From NCBI GenBank assembly GCA_005880175.1, contig VBJR01000342.1, positions 1-5,556 on the forward strand: a stretch of DNA of 5,556 nucleotides, given 5' to 3'. Every line of letters starts with the position of its first letter. Within the stretch, counting starts at the first letter, position 1. Of this stretch, positions 1-5,062 are shown piece after piece. Source of the DNA: Chloroflexota bacterium (GTDB lineage Bacteria > Chloroflexota > Dormibacteria > Dormibacterales > Dormibacteraceae). The position numbers and the translations under genes are program-made. The notes beneath the pieces were generated by a model that saw nothing but the letters and a program-made list of their open reading frames with translations, did no database searches and was not told where the DNA came from.

Positions 1-28
1 CGCCCCCGGCCCCACCCGTGACGGCACC

Positions 29-60
29 TTGCGCTATCGTTAACAGTCATTATCGTTAGC
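29..60. promoter_or_regulatory. AT-rich patch with TATCGTTA direct repeat; possible promoter/operator
   Basis: This patch is clearly AT-richer than everything around it. The octamer TATCGTTA occurs twice in the same orientation, at 35-42 and 51-58, a 16-bp period. Short inverted arms CGCTA (32-36) and TAGCG (57-61) enclose the pair. On the plus strand, TTGCGC (29-34) followed by 16 bp and TATCGT (51-56) is a weak sigma-70-type match. On the minus strand, GATAAT (54-49) preceded by GTCACA (76-71) with a 16-bp spacer could fire leftward out of the window. The repeats may be a regulator site for the STAND gene or for an unseen gene to the left. All of this is inferred from short matches. Confidence 0.25.
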
Positions 61-127
61 GTCGAAGGTCTGTGACGAGGCCCCGTTTCGGACTGTCGAA
101 GGACCGCCAACCGGCGCCTGCTTCGGG

Positions 128-133
128 TAGCGT
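128..133 (+). promoter_or_regulatory. Candidate -10 element for leaderless start of the STAND gene
   Basis: TAGCGT fits the actinobacterial -10 pattern TANNNT and ends 8 nt before the GTG at 142. That spacing would place the transcription start at or next to the start codon. No Shine-Dalgarno sequence is visible ahead of this GTG, which fits a leaderless mRNA, common in actinomycetes. I see no convincing -35 box at 16-19 bp upstream, so the call is weak. The octamer GTCGAAGG also occurs twice upstream, at 61-68 and 95-102. Confidence 0.25.
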
Positions 134-141
134 CTCCCACT

Positions 142-2418
142 GTGGGCAGCGGGTATCGACGTGTGTTCCTGAGTCACACCTCCGAGCTGCGCCAGTTCCC
201 AGCGCAGCAGTCGTTCGTGGCCGCCGCCGAGTCGGCGGTGATTCGCGCCCAGTGTCTCGTGACGGACATGGCGTACTTCGCCGCCCGGGATCAGCAGCCG
301 GCCGATCGCTGTCGGGAGATCCTGGAGCAGGCCGATGTGTACATCGGCATCATCGGGTTCCGCTATGGGTCGCTCGTACGTGACCGCGCGGAGCTGTCGT
401 ACACAGAGCTGGAGTTCGACACGGCCACTGATTTGCAGCTGCCGAGGCTCATCTTCCTGCTCGACGAGCACCAGCAGATCCCGCTCCCGGCCGAGCAGAT
501 CCTCGACCTGGAGCACGGCGGCCGGCAGGCGGCGTTCCGGCGCCGCCTCCTGGAGCAGGCCGGCATGACGGTGATCCGCGTGGCGTCGCCGCTGGAGCTC
601 GAGGCGCGGCTGTACCAGGCGCTGGTCGAGCTGGCGCCGCCCTCGGCCGGGCCTGATGTATCGCGGCGTTCGCAGGTCGTGGGCGCGTCCGTCGCGGTGC
701 CGGTCGGCCAGCTGCCGGTCGAGGTCCGCGGCCGCGACGACCTGCTGGGATCCCTCCGCGACGAGCGCGGCGTGATCGTCCTCGCCGGCATGGGCGGCGT
801 CGGCAAGTCCACGGTGGCCGCCGAGGTCGCCCGCCTGGTCCGGCCGGAACGCTGGGTCTGGTGGGTCTCCGCCGTGGACGCGTCCAGCCTCGCCGCGGGC
901 ATGGTGACCGTGGCGCGGCTGCTCGGCGCCGGCGTGTCGGACCTGCAGGCCCTGGCGGCGCAGGCCGGCGACGCCCCCGACCGGCTCTGGGCGCTGCTCG
1001 ACCGGGCCCCGGACGGCTGGCTGCTCGTGATCGACAACGCGGACGAGCCGGTGCTGCTCTCGTCGGAGCTGGGCTCCGTCGCGTCCGGCACGGGCTGGGT
1101 CCGCCACGGCCGGCGCGGCCTGGTGCTGGTCACCAGCCGGCAGGCCGACCAGCAGACCTGGGGCCGGCAGGCGCGCATCGTCCGCCTGGCGCCGCTCTCG
1201 GACCACTCCGCCGCGGAGGTGCTGCTCGACCTGGCGCCGCACGCCGGCGGCCGCGACCAGGCGGCCGGGCTGGCCCGCCGGCTGGGCGGCCTTCCCCTCG
1301 CCCTCCACCTGGCCGGCAGCTACCTCAGCTCGGGCGTGACGCGCTGGTCATCGTTCAGCGGCTACCAGCGGGCGCTCGACCGGGACCCGGCGAGCGCGCG
1401 GCTGCTCCGGCCCGACCCCGACAGCCACCGGGCCGACGACCCCCGGGCCAGCATCATGGACACCTGGGAGCTGTCGCTCGACGACCTGGCCAACCACCGG
1501 CTGCCGCACGCCAGGCCGCTGCTGCGCCTCCTCTCCTGCTTCGCCGCGGCGGTCCCGATCCCGCTCGACCTGCTCGACCCGACGCGGATGCACCGCCTCC
1601 TCTTCCCCATCCCGGACGACGGGCACGTGGGCGCGGCGACGCGGCTGGAGCAGGGGCTGCGCGGCCTCGCCCGGGTGGGCCTCGTGGACGTGATCACCGG
1701 CCGCCACGCCGTGATCGTCCACCCGGTGATCGCCGCCAGCAGCCAGGCCCACCTCCTCCTCCCCGGCGGCGCCGAGCCGTCCCCCGACCTGGTCCGGCAG
1801 ATCGCGATCCAGCTGGTGACCGCCGCCGTCGGGACGCTCAACGACGCGCACCCGCCGGACTGGCCGTGGCTGCGCCGGCTCACGCCGCACCTGCTGGCGC
1901 TGCTCGACACCGTCGCCGCCCATACGGAGGACGCTGGTCTCGCCGCGCTGATCGAGGCCGTGCACCGGGTGGTCGTCGCCGAGCACTGGAGCGGCGCGAT
2001 GGCCGCCGCGCGCCACCTGACGCGCAAGGCACTCGCGGTCGCGGGCCGGCTCGGCGAGGACCACCCCGGCATCCTCGACTTGCGTCACCTGCTCGCGTAC
2101 CAGACCGGCCAGCAGGGCCGGTGGGCCGAGGCCGAGGACGTCTACCGCGAGGTCGCCGACGCCAAGTCGGCGGTGCTGGGCCCCGACGACCTGCGGACGC
2201 TCGTCACCAGGAACGACATCGCGCGCACGATCGCCAAGCAGGGCCGGTGGCAGGAGGCCGAGGCGGAGTACCGCCAGGTGCTGGCCGCGCTCCGGCGCGT
2301 CCTCGGAGACGAGAGCCCGTTCACGCTCACCACGCGCCACGAGCTGGCCTGGACGATCGCCAGCCAGGGCCGGTGGACCGAGGCGGAGGCCGGGTTCCGC
2401 GAGGTTCCACGCTGGTGA
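142..2418 (+). CDS. DUF4062 / NB-ARC / TPR STAND NTPase (NLR-like), C-terminus truncated by frameshift
   Basis: Predicted cytosolic signal-transducing ATPase of 758 residues. Residues 1-165 are a DUF4062, TIR-like domain: VFLSHTSEL near the start, ADVYIGIIGFRYG at 64-76 and SYTELEFDTA at 86-95, with E89/E91 in the place of the conserved acidic pair. The NB-ARC core has Walker A GMGGVGKST (216-224), Walker B LLVIDNAD (294-301), VTSR (330-333) and GLPLAL (383-388). A winged-helix region follows, with H527 where MHD-type motifs lie. TPRs of 42 residues run from about 637, with GRW at 659, 701 and 743. The GTG start is chosen because the first DUF4062 strand begins a few residues later. The last codons (PRW-stop) are out of frame with the TPR array, because 40 nt are missing near 2405; the intact protein would have been 871 residues. 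In this family a ligand sensed by the C-terminal repeats is expected to trigger nucleotide-driven assembly and activate the N-terminal domain. An antiphage role is inferred, not shown. Confidence 0.85.
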   Translation: MGSGYRRVFLSHTSELRQFPAQQSFVAAAESAVIRAQCLVTDMAYFAARDQQPADRCREILEQADVYIGIIGFRYGSLVRDRAELSYTELEFDTATDLQLPRLIFLLDEHQQIPLPAEQILDLEHGGRQAAFRRRLLEQAGMTVIRVASPLELEARLYQALVELAPPSAGPDVSRRSQVVGASVAVPVGQLPVEVRGRDDLLGSLRDERGVIVLAGMGGVGKSTVAAEVARLVRPERWVWWVSAVDASSLAAGMVTVARLLGAGVSDLQALAAQAGDAPDRLWALLDRAPDGWLLVIDNADEPVLLSSELGSVASGTGWVRHGRRGLVLVTSRQADQQTWGRQARIVRLAPLSDHSAAEVLLDLAPHAGGRDQAAGLARRLGGLPLALHLAGSYLSSGVTRWSSFSGYQRALDRDPASARLLRPDPDSHRADDPRASIMDTWELSLDDLANHRLPHARPLLRLLSCFAAAVPIPLDLLDPTRMHRLLFPIPDDGHVGAATRLEQGLRGLARVGLVDVITGRHAVIVHPVIAASSQAHLLLPGGAEPSPDLVRQIAIQLVTAAVGTLNDAHPPDWPWLRRLTPHLLALLDTVAAHTEDAGLAALIEAVHRVVVAEHWSGAMAAARHLTRKALAVAGRLGEDHPGILDLRHLLAYQTGQQGRWAEAEDVYREVADAKSAVLGPDDLRTLVTRNDIARTIAKQGRWQEAEAEYRQVLAALRRVLGDESPFTLTTRHELAWTIASQGRWTEAEAGFREVPRW

Positions 2419-2699
2419 CCCGCCACGAGCTGGCCCGGACGCTGGCCGGGCAGGCGCGCTGGCAGGAGGCCGAGGACCAGCTGGGCGAGGTGCTGCGCAC
2501 GCAGGGCCTGATCCTCGGCGACGACCACCCCGACACGCTGAGCACGCTGTTCGAGCTGGCCAACGCGCTGGTCGGCCAGGACCGCCTGGAGGAGGCCGGG
2601 AGCCTGTTCCGCGAGACGCTCGCCGCCCGCCGGCGCGTGCTCGGCGAGGAGCACCCGGACACGACGGCCGCCCGCCGCGTCCTCGATGCGCTCGACGCC
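2050..2699 (+). repeat. 126-nt tandem repeat encoding 42-residue TPR units, with one 40-nt gap
   Basis: The repeat can be phased by two anchors. The LG(E/D) codons begin at 2050, 2176, 2302, 2514 and 2640. The CAG before the conserved G-R-W-like turn begins at 2113, 2239, 2365, 2451 and 2577. CAG intervals are 126, 126, 86 and 126 nt. The short interval is exactly 40 nt below the period, and the LG anchor expected at about 2428 is absent. Each unit encodes a TPR_10/TPR_12-like helix pair, with A-x-(G/Q)-R-W-x-E-A-E in helix A and FRE-x-L-x-A-R-R-x-V-L-G leading to the next unit. This is the probable ligand-sensing or partner-binding part of the STAND protein. Confidence 0.85.
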
Positions 2700-2717
2700 G
2701 ACCCGCCGAGCGGCTAG
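2415..2717 (+). pseudogene. Out-of-frame TPR tail of the STAND gene (possibly reinitiated as a 100-residue peptide)
   Basis: This stretch continues the TPR array in a different frame from the upstream ORF. It encodes about two more 42-residue units (ARWQEAEDQL, then RLEEAGSLFRETLAARRRVLG) and a short capping tail ending DADPPSG before the TAG at 2715-2717. The TPR-like frame can be followed back to ACG at 2409. It has no upstream promoter of its own. The GTG at 2415-2417 overlaps the TGA of the upstream ORF (2416-2418) as GTGA, and GAGG at 2401-2404 lies 10 nt before it. Termination-reinitiation could therefore yield a 100-residue TPR peptide starting (M)TRHELAR. The simplest reading is a remnant left by a 40-nt deletion. 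A split but working gene pair, or an assembly error in repeats, is also possible. Confidence 0.6.
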
Positions 2718-2743
2718 GGTTCGCTGCTGAACGTCCCAGGGTC

Positions 2744-2811
2744 AGGTTGAAGTGTCGGAACTTCAACGTCTCCGGACCTCTGGAGGCGTGCAAGTATCGA
2801 CAGTTCAACCT
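2744..2811. terminator. 68-nt imperfect palindrome in convergent gap; probable bidirectional terminator
   Basis: Bases i and 5555-i pair across the whole element. By hand count of 34 pairs, 26 are Watson-Crick, 3 would be G-U in RNA and 5 are mismatches (at 2752, 2759, 2764, 2765 and 2777). It starts 26 nt after the TAG at 2717 and ends 30 nt before the stop of the converging FrnE-like gene at 2842. This position suits a terminator serving both strands. Only a short pyrimidine run (TTTCCC from 2811) follows on the plus strand, so it is not a classic U-tract terminator; this is common in actinomycetes. The left arm (2746-2767) is also a perfect 8-bp hairpin by itself, GTTGAAGT / ACTTCAAC with a 6-nt loop. 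Alternatives are a REP-like mobile palindrome or a protein-binding site. Confidence 0.6.
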
Positions 2812-2841
2812 TTCCCTCCGTTTCACGAATCGGCCGGCCCT

Positions 2842-3492
2842 CTAGGCGTCCGCCGGGTGGGCGTCGGCCCAGGCCTGCTCCAGGGCCCGCTGGATCAGCT
2901 CGGCCGGCTGCGCGCCGGAGATGCCGTACCGGCGGTCGATCACGAAGAACGGCACGCCCGTGATGCCCAGCTCGGCCGCCTCCCGCTCGTCGCCGGCGAC
3001 CGCCTCCGCGTACGCGGAGCCCTGGACCACGTTCCGCGCCGCGGTCTCGTCCACGCCCGCCTCCGCCGCCACCGCGACCAGCGTCTCCGGGTCGCCCAGC
3101 CGCCGGCCCTCCGTGAAGTACGCCGCGAACATGCGCTCCTCGGCCTCGGCCTGCACGCCGCGCTCGGCCGCCAGGTGCAGCACGCGGTGGGCGTCGAACG
3201 TGTTCGCCGGCCGGGCCACGTCGAGCCGGTACGTCAGGCCCTCCTGCGCCGCCAGGCCGGTGACGCGCGCGTGGGCCTCGAGCGCCGCCTCGGGCGTCAT
3301 CCCGTATTTGCGCGCCAGCCGCTCGACGGGGTCCTCGTCGCTCGCGCGCGGCGCCCGCGGGTCCAGCTCGAAGCTGCGCCACACCACCTCGACCTCGGCG
3401 CGGTGCGCGAACCCCGCCAGGCCCCGCTCGAACCTGCGCTTGCCGATGTAGCACCAGGGGCACACGACGTCGGACCAGATCTCCACCTTCAC
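2842..3492 (-). CDS. FrnE-like DsbA family oxidoreductase (thioredoxin fold)
   Basis: A 216-residue soluble DsbA-superfamily protein of the FrnE / 2-hydroxychromene-2-carboxylate isomerase type. It opens with a thioredoxin strand (KVEIWSDVVCPWCYIGKRRF); the redox motif CPWC is at residues 11-14. The family landmark ANTFDAHR lies before the inserted helical domain, and the cis-proline loop GVPFFV has P181, followed by DRRYGISGAQ. There is no signal peptide, so it should act in the cytoplasm in thiol-disulfide exchange or as a related isomerase. Both cysteines are present, favouring a redox role. The GTG at 3492 is chosen because the thioredoxin strand begins right after it. An in-frame ATG at 3528 would add 12 unconserved residues. 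No strong Shine-Dalgarno sequence is seen. The gene is divergent from the SDR gene across 64 bp. The substrate is unknown. Confidence 0.93.
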   Translation of the reverse strand: MKVEIWSDVVCPWCYIGKRRFERGLAGFAHRAEVEVVWRSFELDPRAPRASDEDPVERLARKYGMTPEAALEAHARVTGLAAQEGLTYRLDVARPANTFDAHRVLHLAAERGVQAEAEERMFAAYFTEGRRLGDPETLVAVAAEAGVDETAARNVVQGSAYAEAVAGDEREAAELGITGVPFFVIDRRYGISGAQPAELIQRALEQAWADAHPADA

Positions 3493-3521
3493 GATGCTTC
3501 GTGCAACGGGCGGCTCCGGTC

Positions 3522-3549
3522 CGGACATTCCCGGTGCCGTCGGTACCCT
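3522..3549 (+). promoter_or_regulatory. Candidate promoter for leaderless SDR transcript
   Basis: TACCCT (3544-3549) matches the TANNNT -10 pattern and ends 7 nt before the ATG at 3557. CGGACA (3522-3527) shares four of six bases with TTGACA and lies 16 bp upstream of it. This geometry predicts transcription starting at or beside the A of the ATG, in keeping with the lack of a Shine-Dalgarno sequence before that codon. It lies in the 64-bp gap between the divergent FrnE-like and SDR genes, so a promoter for the other direction must overlap or sit very close. I could not pick out that second promoter. Confidence 0.4.
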
Positions 3550-3556
3550 CAGCGGC

Positions 3557-4378
3557 ATGCGTGAGATCGAGCGGCAGACCATTCTCGTGACCGGCGCCAC
3601 CGACGGCCTGGGCCGGGCGCTGGCCGCCGACCTGGCCGGTCGCGGCGCGACCGTGCTGCTCCACGGCCGCGACGACGAGCGCGGCCGGGCCGCCCTCGAC
3701 GAGGTCCAGCGGACGACCGGGAACGACCGCCTCGGCTGGTACCGCGCCGACCTCTCCTCGCTCGACCAGGTCCGCGAGCTGGCCGCGGCCGTGCGGCGCG
3801 ATCACCAGGAGCTCCACTGCCTCGTCAACAACGCCGGCATCGGCACGCAGGTCCCCGGCGGCGGCGTCCGCCAGGAGAGCGCCGACGGCCACGAGCTCCG
3901 GTTCGCCGTGAACTACCTGGCCGGCTACCTGCTGGCGCGCCTCCTCCAGCCGCTGCTGGTCGCGTCCGCTCCCTCCCGGATCGTCAACGTCAGCAGCCTC
4001 GGCCAGGCGCCGATCGACTTCGACGACGTGATGCTTGAGCGGGACTACAGCGGCGTCCAGGCGTACTGCCAGAGCAAGCTGGCCCAGGTCATGATGACGA
4101 TCGACATGGACGCCGAGCTGGGCGGCGACGGCGTCACCGTGGAGTCGCTGCACCCGGCCACGTACATGCCGACCAAGATCGTCGCCTCGCCCGTGAGCTC
4201 GATCGCCGAGGGCATGCAGGCGACGGCGCGGCTGGTCGCCGACCCCGGGCTGGACGGCGCCGGCGGCCGGTTCTTCAACGGCCTGCGGGAGGCCCGCGCC
4301 AACGAGCAGGCGTACGACGGCGACGCCCGGCGCCGGCTGCGCGAGCTGTCCGACCGGCTCACGGGCCTGGCCGCGTAG
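3557..4378 (+). CDS. SDR family NAD(P)-dependent oxidoreductase (retinol dehydrogenase-like subgroup)
   Basis: A 273-residue cytosolic short-chain dehydrogenase/reductase. The Rossmann cofactor loop TGATDGLG is at residues 12-19 and the HGRD after strand 2 (36-39) places R38 to bind the 2'-phosphate, favouring NADP(H). Other motifs are D65 (ADLSS), NNAG (91-94), and a catalytic set of N119, S147 (NVSS), Y170 and K174 (YCQSK). The 23-residue S-to-Y spacing with PIDFDDVMLE between them is the retinol dehydrogenase / WWOX-like pattern rather than FabG-like. The ATG at 3557 is chosen because the first Rossmann strand starts right after it; an upstream in-frame ATG at 3494 would add residues that overlap the divergent promoter region. 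The usual HPG turn after the active site reads HPATYMPT. The gene lies 21 nt ahead of a DUF998 gene, probably in one operon. The substrate cannot be told. Confidence 0.95.
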   Translation: MREIERQTILVTGATDGLGRALAADLAGRGATVLLHGRDDERGRAALDEVQRTTGNDRLGWYRADLSSLDQVRELAAAVRRDHQELHCLVNNAGIGTQVPGGGVRQESADGHELRFAVNYLAGYLLARLLQPLLVASAPSRIVNVSSLGQAPIDFDDVMLERDYSGVQAYCQSKLAQVMMTIDMDAELGGDGVTVESLHPATYMPTKIVASPVSSIAEGMQATARLVADPGLDGAGGRFFNGLREARANEQAYDGDARRRLRELSDRLTGLAA

Positions 4379-4399
4379 CCGGATGACGCGGGGCCGGGC

Positions 4400-5062
4400 A
4401 TGACGGCTCGCTGGCGATGGCTGGCCCGGGGCGCGATCGCGGCGCAGGTGGTCTTCACCGCCGGCTGGCTGCTCGGCGACGCGCTGCAGGACGCGCCGTA
4501 CTCGCGCGCGCGCGACCCTATCAGCGACCTGGGGGCGCTGACCGCCCAGCACGCGTGGGTCATCCTGGTCGCGCAGGGCGTGGCCGGCGTGCTGACGATC
4601 GCGTTCGCGGTCGGCGCCCTGCGGCCGGCCCTGGCGGTCGCCGGCCGCGGGACGCCGCTGGGCGCGTGGCTCGTGGCGGGCTCCATCCTGGGCCTGGACA
4701 ACCTGAGCGACGCGTTCTTCCGGCTGGACTGCCAGGCTTCCGACCCGGGCTGCGCGGCGGTCACGATCGCGTCCTGGCACGCGGAGATCCACGACGTGGC
4801 GGCGGTGGTCGGCGTGGCGCTGGCGGTGGTGGCGCCGTTCGCGCTGGCCCACCGCATGCGGCTGGCCGCGGCCTGGCGCGACCGGGCCGGCGCGGCCCTC
4901 GTCTTCGGCCTGCTGTTCGCGCTGGTGGCGGCGGCATACGTGGCGCTGACCGGCGCCGATGGCGACGGGTACGCGCAGCGGGCGCTGTGGGTCGTCGCGT
5001 CGCTCGGGGTCGTGCTGCTGGCGCTTCGCGTGCGGGTGCTGGCGGCGGCGAGACCCGCCTAG
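4400..5062 (+). CDS. DUF998 family integral membrane protein
   Basis: A 220-residue protein with about six hydrophobic segments, near residues 8-29, 52-74, 86-102, 129-150, 161-184 and 191-213. DUF998 signatures are DPISDLGA (39-46) after the first segment, a loop with DC...DPGC (C111 and C118, possibly a disulfide on the outer face) and WHAEIH (126-131) opening the fourth segment with H127 and H131. The biochemical function of DUF998 proteins is not established. ATG 4400 follows GGGG at 4390-4393 with 6-nt spacing, a weak ribosome site. It starts 21 nt after the SDR stop on the same strand with no terminator-like hairpin between them, so co-transcription is likely and it may rely on readthrough from the SDR promoter. 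Its stop codon overlaps that of the converging flavin oxidoreductase gene. Confidence 0.88.
   Translation: MTARWRWLARGAIAAQVVFTAGWLLGDALQDAPYSRARDPISDLGALTAQHAWVILVAQGVAGVLTIAFAVGALRPALAVAGRGTPLGAWLVAGSILGLDNLSDAFFRLDCQASDPGCAAVTIASWHAEIHDVAAVVGVALAVVAPFALAHRMRLAAAWRDRAGAALVFGLLFALVAAAYVALTGADGDGYAQRALWVVASLGVVLLALRVRVLAAARPA

Noticed and set aside
1..43. Possible end of a preceding plus-strand gene (open frames reaching TGA at 19-21 or TAA at 41-43), or start of a minus-strand gene at GTG 27-25
   Set aside because: At most 13 codons are visible in any of these, too few to support a call.
72..383. A 103-codon plus-strand open frame starting before the STAND gene
   Set aside because: It overlaps the DUF4062 domain in another frame and has no family features.
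861..2408. Plus-strand open frame running upstream of the TPR tail in the same frame
   Set aside because: Upstream of about 2409 it is an Arg/Ala/Pro-rich shadow of the STAND gene. Only the part after 2409 is real TPR coding sequence.
2746..2767. MerR-like operator reading of GTTGAAGT / ACTTCAAC
   Set aside because: The symmetry fits a dimer-binding site, but it lies between two converging gene ends with no start codon or clear promoter nearby. A terminator or repeat element explains the position better.
1348..2826. A 492-codon minus-strand open frame opposite the NB-ARC and TPR region
   Set aside because: It has no recognisable motif and is fully explained by codon bias of the plus-strand gene. 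Its start lies beyond the palindrome at 2744-2811.
4504..4516. Short CG-dinucleotide run in the DUF998 gene
   Set aside because: It is within codons for Ser-Arg-Ala-Arg and expected by chance at this GC content.
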